A stretch of DNA of 64,000 bases. It comes from Nymphalis io (taxonomy: Eukaryota > Arthropoda > Insecta > Lepidoptera > Nymphalidae). A program made the translations under genes and the position numbers. Within the stretch, counting starts at the first letter, position 1. Every line of letters begins with the position of its first letter. The notes under the pieces are model-generated. The model saw only the letters and a program-made list of their open reading frames with translations, ran no database searches and was not told where the DNA came from. This document shows positions 12,001 to 20,280 of this stretch, one piece after another. Location of the stretch: NCBI RefSeq assembly GCF_905147045.1, contig NC_065891.1, forward strand, positions 11,169,001 through 11,233,000, given 5' to 3'.

Positions 12001-12665
12001 TCTTTGTTAAACGAACAAATATTATAATTCGATAATAAATCAATTTCAGGCCTAAAATAACTAAGATTAATTTCTGTTTCGCGAGTATTTAAAATTTGAA
12101 TAAATATTTTTCCCTCTTTCGGTTGACAGATACTTCCAGCGATAAATACACCTTCACACAATTCTCTGGGAAATATAACACACGATTCATTCAAATAAGA
12201 ATCAACTTGAAAAAACTTTTCACACCTCGGAGGTACCTTTATAAATGTATTTTTACCTAATTTTCCTAAACCTAAGGAGAGCGTAATTGGTTTGTCGAAG
12301 CTATTTAAAGTAAATGTATTATTTTCGTAATTTAATACACAATTATAATTAGTTAAAAATTCTTGTCCGATTAAACCATCTTGAATACAAGGCAAATTCT
12401 TTAAGACATAAAACTTATGTTTGAATTCTATTCCACATAAGGTAAACGGTATGTAAACATAGCCCTCGGTGTACGAGGTGCCACCAATACCATTTACGGC
12501 TACGCGTTTTGGATGTATTGGAATATTCCTATCTCTTATTACATCGTATTTAATCACTGACATCGAGGCGCCCGTGTCAATTAGCATTCTATATTTGGTA
12601 CCTAATATTGTAAACTCTACGAAATTATTATATGTATTGCATGCTAGAATAAAGTTAGGATCGAA
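9030..12665 (-). CDS. pol: Pol polyprotein (protease, RT, RNase H, integrase) of the gypsy element
   Basis: The first methionine in frame is at 12587 (1185 residues to the stop), but the frame is open up to 12671 and probably joins gag by a +1 shift at 12663-12666. Residues below count from the 12587 Met. The protease motif LIDTGAS starts at residue 2. RT carries SQLDLTQAY (D353) and VYLDNLICF (D417, N418), so the second Asp of the YxDD box is Asn (codon AAT at 11336-11334). RNase H has QTDASG (D566), IEKELLAIVW and ETDHRPL. The integrase zinc site is H855, H862, C892, C895. The catalytic triad is D924 (YLDLVGPL), D983 (VTDRGTEF) and E1019 (GSLENSHKH), with 35 residues between the last two, the classic D,D35E spacing. 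The C-terminus carries a KLDPLYLGPY chromatin-proximal motif. There are no internal stops. Function in this copy is doubtful because of N418; otherwise it makes cDNA in the capsid and integrates it. Confidence 0.95.
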   Translation of the reverse strand, partial: FDPNFILACNTYNNFVEFTILGTKYRMLIDTGASMSVIKYDVIRDRNIPIHPKRVAVNGIGGTSYTEGYVYIPFTLCGIEFKHKFYVLKNLPCIQDGLIGQEFLTNYNCVLNYENNTFTLNSFDKPITLSLGLGKLGKNTFIKVPPRCEKFFQVDSYLNESCVIFPRELCEGVFIAGSICQPKEGKIFIQILNTRETEINLSYFRPEIDLLSNYNICSFNKENLDGKRVRKLLSLIKLNHLNKEESISIQSICAKYADVFFLPGDKLGTCNLYEQNIQLKANTNPVYTKQYRLPFSQRDEIEKQVQKMLANDIIEPANSEWSSPVLLVPKKSEDNNKSWRLVIDFRKLNDCIMHDKFPLPNISDILDSLSGAIYFSQLDLTQAYYQTKLNADSRKYTAFTTPSGQYQMTRMPMGLKTSPGSFSRLMTVAMSGLNYDKCFVYLDNLICFGRNLDSHNKNLLDILTRLRKVNLKLNPDKCDFLRKEILYLGHVVSADGIKPDPEKIKALINYPVPKNVDELKRFVAFANYYRKFIPNFAQICIPLNDLCRKNVIFNWDKNCQKSFSTLKEMLMSPPILQYPIFDYNNTFILQTDASGYAIGSILCNADRRPIAYASRSLNKAERRYPTIEKELLAIVWSVKYFRPYLYGRKFIIETDHRPLIFLYNMTDPSSRLLKFRLILEEYDFKVTYVKGCDNVAADALSRIEISSEELKAMNDHILSVLTRAQKKKLDEKPCNSTSVSNISSDDWTDHPRVVEMLKLPKYYTELVFVNEEEWRKFKKCVSLERGDYAYSSSNRTIFVKLFTQSQCTRAVSVREMESFCIDLKINTLYVIKDENNFQIIKELAQVINKMRKWSGPRLCVIKGVTKIIDDDTKRVILNDYHILPTSGHAGIRRMLNNIRKKYFWPGLEHDVKLFVKKCSKCQRYKYLNTIKEPMTITDCGNSAFDKIYLDLVGPLTRDNNYNYILTLQCDLTKYVEAYPIAGKDARTVATTLVNNFILRYGIPRQIVTDRGTEFINSTMEEVCKILNISQLQSTAFHHQTLGSLENSHKHLTFYLRMQVNSHSQEWSSWIPYWCFSYNTSVHSSTKFTPYELVFGKQCNLPSNLRSTIDPIYNFDDYAIELKYRLQKSQNDAKTNLINCKTLRKIKYDRSINPVEYKQGDLVLVKNENISKLDPLYLGPYTVVKDLSPNVVILVNGKEKTVHKNRTRLYVE

Positions 12666-12674
12666 AAAACTCTA
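12655..12674 (-). promoter_or_regulatory. gag-pol +1 frameshift site (candidate)
   Basis: The gag end reads GAG UUU UUU CGA UCC UAA on the element strand. The pol frame lies one base downstream (+1), and it is closed upstream by UAG at 12674-12672, so the shift must occur in this short overlap. P-site tRNA-Phe on UUU (12666-12664) can re-pair with UUC after a +1 slip while the A site holds CGA. This is the logic of known UUU-CGN +1 sites. A single-base deletion ruining a different arrangement, or internal initiation at 12587, cannot be excluded. Confidence 0.55.
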
Positions 12675-13836
12675 AGTTTTGGTTATTTTCCGAAGTAGTA
12701 ACCTGTATATCGTTTTGGGATTGATTCATAAGATACCCATGCTGTTTTCTACCGTTATTATTTCTACCTCGCGATACTGCACGTTCAAAATTATGTCCGC
12801 GTCCTCGAGAATTACTTGTGGATCCTCTATTGTTTCCTCGGTGGTATAAACTAGATGTTTGATTCGGCATCGGCCTAAATGAACTATTTGGCGTGTAATG
12901 TTGGCGTGCGTTGTTTAATACTCGACCTCTACTATGCCCCCTATAAGATGGTTGGTACTTACCTCGATGTTGAGTCGTGAAAATCGTTTCAGCTGATGTA
13001 AAAGAGCCTTGACGCGACAGTTCCTCGTCTTTGGCTGCTCTTATAACATCTTTCAGCTCTGAGTAGTTGCGGGCCGCTAAAATAGTGCTTAATCGACTGT
13101 TCCTCAAACCTTCGGTGAATCGCTGTATTGCTAATTTTTCGTTTACGGGTCTCAATATTTTAAACGCGTTATCGTCACCGTTAGCTTGGGAAATAGTCAA
13201 TTCAACAAATAAATCCTCAAGTTTCTTACCAAATTCCTCAATACTCTGCGAACCTTGTCTAGATTTTAACATTTCTATTTGTAGTGCCGTGGCTGACTGC
13301 TTAGTCAACAGATTATTTTTCATGTCGGCAATAAGTTCTGTGGAAGATTCATAGTTAGATAACAAACGTAATTTGGCATTTTTAGTTAAACGAGTTTTAA
13401 GGACAAAAGAAATAAGTAACTGTTCATGTTCTTTCCTAATGGTTTGGCTATAGAATTCGATACAATCTATTAATTTTTTGGTAACTTCTTCATCTCCTGT
13501 CATAATAGGTAGAAGAGAAGTAGCAGTTTTCATGTCAAAGTCAGTCATGGTGCTAAAATCTTGGTCACTAACTAAACAAGTTGTTTGAATTTTTTGATAA
13601 AGCGATTCAATTTCTTCGCAAGCAACTAATAAGTAATTTATCTCTTCCTTTTTTATATACCCTTTAGATGCATTAAAGTTTAACTCGTCACGATATTTTA
13701 TATATTCGTCATATAAACTTTTTGCCTCTAAATATTTCTGTTCTAACAACTTTTTAGTTCTTTTCCCTTTACTTAGTTTAATTAAATTTATTTTTATATT
13801 TTCAATTTGATGTTTTATATCTAATATATGATCCAT
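12655..13836 (-). CDS. gag: Gag polyprotein of the gypsy element
   Basis: This is a 393-residue open frame starting at the ATG at 13836. It forms the capsid shell in which reverse transcription takes place. The N-terminal half is charged and helical (about residues 1-110, Lys/Glu-rich, coiled-coil-like). The central part has the capsid pattern QSIEEFGKKLEDLFVEL followed by AIQRFTEGLRNSRLS, typical of retrotransposon gag. The C-terminal 100 residues are basic and rich in Arg, Gly, Asn and Ser (RGKYQPSYRGHSRGR and later SRGRGHNF), a nucleic-acid-binding tail. No CCHC zinc knuckle is present. That pattern is known from several insect gypsy lineages. It ends one frame away from pol with a 15-base overlap window, and is separated from the upstream membrane ORF by 183 bases. 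Confidence 0.92.
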   Translation of the reverse strand: MDHILDIKHQIENIKINLIKLSKGKRTKKLLEQKYLEAKSLYDEYIKYRDELNFNASKGYIKKEEINYLLVACEEIESLYQKIQTTCLVSDQDFSTMTDFDMKTATSLLPIMTGDEEVTKKLIDCIEFYSQTIRKEHEQLLISFVLKTRLTKNAKLRLLSNYESSTELIADMKNNLLTKQSATALQIEMLKSRQGSQSIEEFGKKLEDLFVELTISQANGDDNAFKILRPVNEKLAIQRFTEGLRNSRLSTILAARNYSELKDVIRAAKDEELSRQGSFTSAETIFTTQHRGKYQPSYRGHSRGRVLNNARQHYTPNSSFRPMPNQTSSLYHRGNNRGSTSNSRGRGHNFERAVSRGRNNNGRKQHGYLMNQSQNDIQVTTSENNQNLEFFRS

Positions 13837-14019
13837 TTAAATCTTAAGAAACGGCTTAAAAATATACACTTAAAAATAATGATAAAATATGAATATATCT
13901 ATTGTCTATAATACCATAACACCTTTGCTGATGACACTATTTCACTTCTCCTTTTATATATTTTTCACACTTTTACACTCCTATTTTTTTTTATAAGCAT
14001 CCATTGATGCGTCTCCAGG

Positions 14020-14301
14020 CTAAACGACACGTTCCTGATTTATTTCTCCAGTCTCTGGTCCCCGCCTCGAACGTCTGAAAGCGCTCCTGGCCATCTCCTG
14101 ACGCATCCAGTTTATGTGGCAGCGTTTATATAATTTATATATGGCAAACTTTGCCCCCAAAATTAAAAGTAAAAGAAAAATACCCAAAATTATATTTGTC
14201 ACTTTCTGATTTTGGTGTATTAGTTCCACGTCGGCCGAATTCACGCCTCCTGCGGCATTTTGTGCAACCACAATTTGTTCTTTACTTTGTTCTTTGCCCA
14301 T
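14020..14301 (-). CDS. Small transmembrane protein ORF upstream of gag (unknown function)
   Basis: This is a 93-residue open frame between the primer binding site and gag, in the same orientation. It starts MGKEQSKE, which fits the N-myristoylation pattern (Gly2, Ser6). Residues 9-33 are polar. A hydrophobic run (IILGIFLLLLILGA, residues 37-50, extending to about 55) forms one membrane span. It is followed by a strongly basic segment (KLYKRCHINWMRQ, then RSAFRRSRRG) and an acidic/polar end. A single-span protein with a basic cytoplasmic flank is inferred. It is not an envelope glycoprotein: no signal peptide, no Cys pairs, no fusion peptide, and it lies at the 5' end. Small ORFs before gag have been described in some 412/mdg1-type elements, but I cannot confirm homology. 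Translation of gag downstream would need reinitiation, leaky scanning or splicing. Confidence 0.7.
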   Translation of the reverse strand: MGKEQSKEQIVVAQNAAGGVNSADVELIHQNQKVTNIILGIFLLLLILGAKFAIYKLYKRCHINWMRQEMARSAFRRSRRGPETGEINQERVV

Positions 14302-14415
14302 TTTGTATTATGACGCTACTAACGTTCGAACAATTAAATACACGAATGTCCAATATTACACAGAGCGACATTATATTGTTATACTGCACTTCGTTAGAAC
14401 CCGAAACCGAACCTT

Positions 14416-14432
14416 AAATGGCAGGGTCGCCA
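14416..14432 (-). promoter_or_regulatory. tRNA primer binding site of the gypsy element
   Basis: Immediately inside the 5' LTR the element strand reads TGGCGACCCTGCCATTT. TGG pairs with a tRNA 3' CCA. TGGCGACCCTGCCA matches the acceptor end of insect tRNA-Arg with about one mismatch by my recollection. Arg priming is typical of 412/mdg1-type elements. Confidence 0.65.
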
Positions 14433-14536
14433 TGTAAGGACGGGACTAGGTAAATAAAGTAGATGTTTAAGGTTTGAAGATAAATTTATTACTGCCCCTC
14501 AATACCATGTGTCAGCTGCTTATATACTACACTACA
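14433..14536 (-). repeat. 5' LTR of the gypsy element (104 bp)
   Basis: This is the upstream partner of 8709-8812 and appears identical to it. Its TATATAAG box lies at 14519-14526 and the polyadenylation hexamer at 14485-14490 (AATAAA on the minus strand). The promoter and poly(A) signal are packed within about 50 bases. Confidence 0.95.
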
Positions 14537-14540
14537 GTTA

Positions 14541-16435
14541 TTTGAGATAAGATGACCCACAAATTGTTTCTTTTTTATTTTTCTTGTTCACATATAACGG
14601 TATCATTTTGCTTGCAATTCGTCCGAAATGAACTTTACTATTAACAAGAAAACTCAAAAGATAATATGTAATAAATATATTATTTTTTTAAGAAAATTAA
14701 ATTATGGAACCTTCAAGAAAAAAGCTTACAATACTCTAACATAAAAAATCTATTAATTTTGATACAAACAAATATAAGCTCGAATTTATTTAATTCAAAT
14801 TACAGTTGAATTTTAATTAGATGCGCTAATAATATGCAAAATTAATTAAGTGTGTAATGCAAATTAGGGTTGCAAAGAGCGAATGATCAAGAATAATAGT
14901 AAAATTAGCGTATAATTAATAATAGTATTTGACTTTGGAATTAAATTGCGTTTATAAATTAACTTTTTTAATTATTTATACTAAGTCTGCGGTTTCAACC
15001 GCGTATCAGGGGGAGGAGTGTGTGTTAGGTACAATATGTCTTCTGTACTCTTGTCAACGTGTATACAAAATTTCATGCTGATTGGTTGAGTAGTGAAGAC
15101 GTGAAAGCGACAACTAAAATATACATGCTTTTGCATTTACGAGTATATATTAGTTAGGAATAACAGCCTGTTAATGGGGCATTTAATGCTTGGCCAGATA
15201 TTTTTACTTAATTTTTTTAAATATTAAAATGGAGTATTTATATTACAGTTAATAACATTACATATGAAACAACAATTTAATAGACCGATCAACAAAGTGA
15301 TTAGTGTTATTAATGATTTCTGTAACGATTGTATTTCATAACAAATATTAATTTAGGTTTAAGGTGTTATATGTGTTTTTAAGAGAATACTAAAATGAAA
15401 ATGTATGAAGCTGTATGGTTCTGGCAAACACGATTTTTGCACGATGCTATTTTTATAATATCCAATTTCTATATAAACGTTTTCATAGTTTTATTGCAAT
15501 GAAAGAATTAGTAGAAGGATTAACTAAAACATTTTTGAAAGCAATTAATTGAACATTCATAATATATCTATTTTTGAAACATTAAGTTTCAAAAAAGATG
15601 TATTTGAAAAAAAATGTAACAAAAATTATTGAAAAATATACCAACTACTAGTATGGATTTTCGAAATAAAGGAAAAAGTATTTCATGAAATCAGTAAAGC
15701 AATACGGATAAAAATATTACACCAAAATTCTGTAAGATTATTTAAGACGTTCTAACTTAAACAACTCTCGAAGGTACTAAATACCCAAGTGCATTATTTA
15801 AATGAATTAAAGTCTAAAGATAAAATCTACTCACTAAAAAACGAAATACATTTTGTATGTCGCTCTTTGAATAACTTGAAAAGAAAAACAAAACTGAAAA
15901 GCATGTTTTCTTTCGTAGGTAGAAACAGGCACGAAAAATTCACCCATGTGCCGGAAAGCTCTTCACAAAAACTCAATTATACAAGTCTTTTTGTCTCAAC
16001 GTCGGTTCTAACATTTAAAAAGAAAAAGAAATAAAATATTAAATACAAGTACATTTTAAGTGAACACACACACGTCGCATGAACTAAAATGTGATGAAAT
16101 ATTAATGTACGCAGAGCCACATATGAACATACGACCTATTTTATCAATAATAATTTATATCTTGTTATTTTGTGTGCATGTTTGTATGTGCTTTATATTA
16201 AAAAGAGTACAGTTTAAAAATCACTGAAGCGAAACAAAATATATTTATCTGATGTTATAATTGGTGACTCGTGATTTTACCCCTTTTCAGAAGAAAAATA
16301 AATATGTATAAATCATATAAAACTAATTATAAATATTACAAACATTCCATTTGTAAATTTCTCATGTAAAGTATAATCATTATAATAAATAATTTCTGAT
16401 ATAAACCAATAAACTTTACTAATGAATTTATTTGT
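14541..16435. other. AT-rich spacer with one degenerate repeat H copy
   Basis: About 14985-15130 carries a degenerate copy of repeat H (ctgcggtttcaaccgcgta, then tacaaaatttcatgctgatt and gacgtgaaagcga), related to 57290-57430. Apart from that I see only AT-rich DNA. The open frame near 15789-16034 has no recognisable domain. Confidence 0.55.
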
Positions 16436-16439
16436 GATA

Positions 16440-16690
16440 GAAAATTGATGTTGAAGATGTTCATCATTTTTTTCGTGGCAAAATTACTACTGCTGGACGA
16501 AAGCCATATAATGTCAACCAGCCTACCAACCAACGCTTAGGTAAACAGACTTTAGGACGCCCTGTGGCAAGGTGGACCGACGATTTAAAAAAGGTGTCAG
16601 GTACGGGATGGATACGTACTGCCTAAGATCTGGATGGATGGCGTTCTAATTTATTAACAAAACCAAATTACAAACATGCGTACAAATTGT
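16440..16690 (+). pseudogene. RTE-like LINE ORF C-terminal remnant
   Basis: One + frame reads LGRPVARWTDDLKKVSG, then TGWIRTA, a stop, and DLDGWRSNLL. This is the characteristic C-terminal block of RTE-type non-LTR retrotransposon polyproteins (RW-x-DD-x-KK followed by W-x-R-x-A-x-D-x-x-x-W). Only this terminal region survives, with a stop at its heart. Confidence 0.7.
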
Positions 16691-17373
16691 TAAGAATTAC
16701 CTATCATATATATGATAGGATATATAAATATAAAATGCTTTACAAAATAAAAGTAAATTAAAGTTTGATTGCTATGCACCACCACTATTGTAATTTTTTA
16801 TGTAACTTCTACTACAATATAATACGGAGTGTACGTAGTTAAGCTAATAAGTTAAATGAATGAATAGTTTCTGTGATTATTTCGTTCAAATATATAAGAT
16901 CTCCAGCTTTTTAACATTAGTATACTCGTAATTGTAGACCAGATGTTGCAATTATTTTACATTTATAAGGCATATATATTAAAAATGTAGGAACTGTATG
17001 ACGCACGCACACATTATTTATTATTATTAACCATATTTGGTGTACATTATTATTTCTAATAGAGACCGCGAGAAACGACAATGTAGAAAATGAAAAAGAA
17101 GGAGAAAAATGGCGTTGAAATCAAAAACAATTTCAGCATCATCATGATACGATTTTGGCAAGCCCGAAGCAAGTCACGACCAGTAAGTTCACGAGCCTGA
17201 AATCTGGAATAAGGACTACGAGATAGTGGACGTCTCGGGAGCCAACCCTACTTGCTAATAGTCATCTTTGAGTAAATAATTAATTCTTTGATATGACACA
17301 AAGCATCAGCAATCATTAACGTCATAAAAATCAAATCATAAGTATGTCTTAAATAAAAAGTTTCCACTATTTT

Positions 17374-17678
17374 ACTGGTGGTAGAGCTTTGTGCAAGCTC
17401 GTCTGGGTAGGTACCACCCACTCATCAGATATTCTACCGCAAAACAGCAGTACTTGTTATTGTTGTGTTCCGGTTTGAAGGGTGAGTGAGCCAGTGTAAT
17501 TACAGGCACAAGGGACATAAAATCTTAGTTCCCAAGGTTGGTGGCGCATTGGCTGTATAAGAGATGGTTGACATTTCTTACAATGCCAATGTCTAAGGGC
17601 GTTTGGTGACCACTTCCCATCGGGTGGCCCTTATGCTCGTCCGCCTTCCTATTCTATAAAAAAAAAAAAAAAAAAAAA
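17374..17678 (+). mobile_element. SINE-like family B, full copy with poly(A)
   Basis: It runs from actggtggtagagctttgtg through gtgtaattacaggcacaagg to cgtccgccttcctattctat and a tail of about 21 A. This is one of the two best templates for family B. No clear target duplication is visible. Confidence 0.85.
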
Positions 17679-17767
17679 CTATAGGTGGAGCATTGTCGAA
17701 GTCAGTAATAGTTGAATGATTCATATTTCTTATAGTGTCAATGTCTGCCTACATGATCATTTTTTTT

Positions 17768-17950
17768 TGGTAGCACTGGAATAAAGCATTACGCGTTTTC
17801 CCGTCCCGTAACCGTAGTCCCGTAGTGCGTCCCGAGCATCAGAATATCCACTAAAACACCGGCGGTACCCTTTCCGTCTTAACGAGGAGCGCCACGGTAT
17901 CGCTTGCGCATGCTACCGCGACGCTCTGACGGCACCACCAGGTAGCCTGC
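17768..17950 (-). repeat. R1-like LINE, 3'-end fragment
   Basis: Read in reverse, gtcagagcgtcgcggtagca, then tgcgcaagcgat, then a region ending at a short A-run (T-run at 17760-17768 on +). It parallels the 3' untranslated part at 41395-41540. It is GC-rich against an AT-rich background. Only the 3' end survives. Confidence 0.7.
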
Positions 17951-18681
17951 CCAATTTGTTTTCTTTTTAAAATATTTAAAAAATAAGAATGATATATTTA
18001 CAGTTAAACAAACCTATCATATTAATTTGAAGCTTAGTTTGACTAAAACTTAAATGTAAGTGGAGTGAATAGGTGAAGCAAATAGTCCAGACTCTCGACC
18101 GAAACCACTGAAGTTAAATGCTTCTAAGCTCGGTAGACATTTTTATTGCAATGAAATGTTTCGTTTTTAAAAGTTTTTCTGGCTTACACCCTCGATGGCG
18201 GCTGACGAAGATGTTTTTATTGACAAAGTCTTGCAATCCTAAGTGAAAATTGCGCTTTAAAATCTTTTTATGTTGCACTAACTGTCTGAGTTTAGCAAAC
18301 AATTTTCTTTATTATGAAAGTTGATATAAACTATATTTTATAAGATTTGCAAAAAATATCATAAAAATAGTTGGTTCATATAAAATGTAACTATACAATC
18401 TCTTGCGCAATTGGCTAGTCTCAGAGATTGCCTATATTCACCTATTGGGTGCCTATAAATCTGACTGATTAATGTGAATCTCTTATTCAGATTTTAAAAT
18501 AAGTATAATTAATTAAAATTCAAGTAAGTAATAAAAAATAAAAATTATGGCCGTTATTGGACTGGAAGTTGTGTGAAAGCTAAATTGGTGGTTATTAAAA
18601 TAATTTGAAATGAAAAAAAATGAAGTGTAGCAGTAGACAGAGTTTCGTTAATAAAATAAATAATTATTTATTTAATAAAAA

Positions 18682-18992
18682 GCCGAGATGGCCCAGTGGT
18701 TAGAATGCGTGAACCTTAACCGATGATCGTGGGTTCAAACCCGGGTAAGCACCACTTAATTTTCATGTGCTTAATTTGTGATTATAATTCATCTCGTACT
18801 TGACGGTGAAGGAAAACATCGTGAGGAAACCTGCATGTGTCTAATTTCATTGAAATTATGTCACATGTGTATTCTACCAACCCGCATTAGAGCAGCGTGG
18901 TGGAATAAGCTCTAAACCTTCTCCTCAAAAAGGGAGAGGAGGCCTTAGCCCAGCAGTGGGACATTAACAGGCTGTTACTGTACTGTACTGTA
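18682..18992 (+). mobile_element. SINE family A, near full length
   Basis: The head gccgagatggcccagtggtt carries the A-box-like motif and gggttcaaacccgggt the B box. The body ends in gcccagcagtgggac and the tail is a run of TACTG units. The tail repeat unit and 311-bp size match the other A copies. I could not find a convincing target duplication. Confidence 0.88.
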
Positions 18993-19624
18993 TAATACTA
19001 CATAGCGACGAAGTAAATATATTAGTTTGCGCTCCACCCACACACTATACGGGACAGTAGAAAGCAGCGGCGGAGAGGGAATATGACGGTATAAGAGAGC
19101 GACATGCCGTTTGCCATCAAAATATACAAGTCGGTTTTACCTTCCAGACGCGCCAATATGTTTCATACCAGAGTTTAATTTTGGAAATCGATAATGTGTA
19201 ACATATAGTCCTGTTTATTTGTAGACGTTGAGATGAACTCTTTCACCTTCGATACAAACGCATTTACCTAATTTTATCCCGAACATTATCCCTTACAAAT
19301 TAAGATGGAATGAAAAAGTTACCCAAGACGTGATTGGCATCCAAGCTGAATGTGAAATCTATTAACTAACGCCTTAATGACTAATAAAATAAAGCTCAAT
19401 ATCGCTTACAGATGTAATTTTTGTGCAAAATGTAGTTGCAAGGTGAAACTAATTAGCTTAATTAAATTTCTCCAGCGCTTCCACACCGTGCCTCGAATCT
19501 ATCTAAAACTGTTAGCATTTAAGTTCCTAACTAACGCCTTCACTTCGACTGTAACTACATCTTTAACTTGAGGAAAATAATTTTGTAGTTTCTTCTTACT
19601 ACAGTTTTTTATTTTACTTTTAAC

Positions 19625-19865
19625 TTGTATGTGTCCCACTGTTGAGCAGAGGCCTCTTCTTGAAGAAAGTCTCCACCTTTAATGCTTCAGTGTGGGTCAA
19701 AGGTATATACAAGTGGTAGATGACCTAACACGTGTAGGTTTTTTTAAGATGTTTTCCTGCACCGCACGAGATGAATTAGAGATAAAAATTAGGATACTAA
19801 AAATAGTTGTCCTTACCTAGGCTTGAATCTCCAATACGGCTTAGATTAACATGTTCTAATGCTAA
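19625..19865 (-). repeat. SINE family A, degenerate, reverse
   Basis: The blocks tgtcccactgttgagcagagg, gatgttttcctgcaccg and cacgagatgaatta lie in family A order on the minus strand. It is old and eroded. Confidence 0.6.
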
Positions 19866-20179
19866 TAATGCAATCAGTAAACAGTGTACAGTGACAATAC
19901 GTAAAGTCGATGTGAAGTTGTTTTTGATGTATAATTTAAAAAACTACATTTAATTTATTTCACATAATCTTTTTGTTGCTAATATTACTTTATACCAGGT
20001 AGAAAGTAATAAAGACGATTTTAATTTGGTTGAGACGTGCAATGTACAAGTCTGACCTTAAAAAATGAATAAAGTTTTACCGCTTATTTGTGAAACCTAA
20101 TAAATCCTTGTTATGTTGTCTTAATATATAATCTTTAGAAACATCGATAGTATTAAAAAAGTATATTTGTGTAAGTAAA

Positions 20180-20280
20180 CTTAATCACCCACCAAACCAT
20201 ATTAGAGCAGAGCAGCGCGGTGAAATGTGCTCAAAACCTTTTCCTTAAAAGGAGCCTCCAGCAGAGGGCAATTTACTTTA
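20180..20280 (+). repeat. SINE family A, degenerate 3' part
   Basis: The blocks cccaccaaaccatattagagc, agcgcggtgaaatgtgctc and aaaaccttttcctt match the third quarter of family A. Confidence 0.5.

Larger units (their letters stand above)
8709..14536 (-). mobile_element. Ty3/gypsy LTR retrotransposon, complete, minus strand
   Basis: Two identical 104-bp direct repeats bound the element: 8709-8812 and 14433-14536, TG...CA on the element strand. A 4-bp target duplication GTTA (8705-8708 and 14537-14540) flanks it. On the minus strand the order is 5' LTR, primer binding site, small transmembrane ORF, gag, pol, polypurine tract and 3' LTR. There is no envelope ORF: about 217 bases of AT-rich DNA separate the pol stop from the 3' LTR. 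The domain order PR-RT-RH-IN places it in Ty3/gypsy. The Arg/Gly-rich gag tail and Arg-type primer site suggest an mdg1/412-like insect lineage (inference). Identical LTRs and open frames imply recent insertion. The RT active-site change at 11334-11336 argues that this copy is not autonomously active. Confidence 0.95.
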
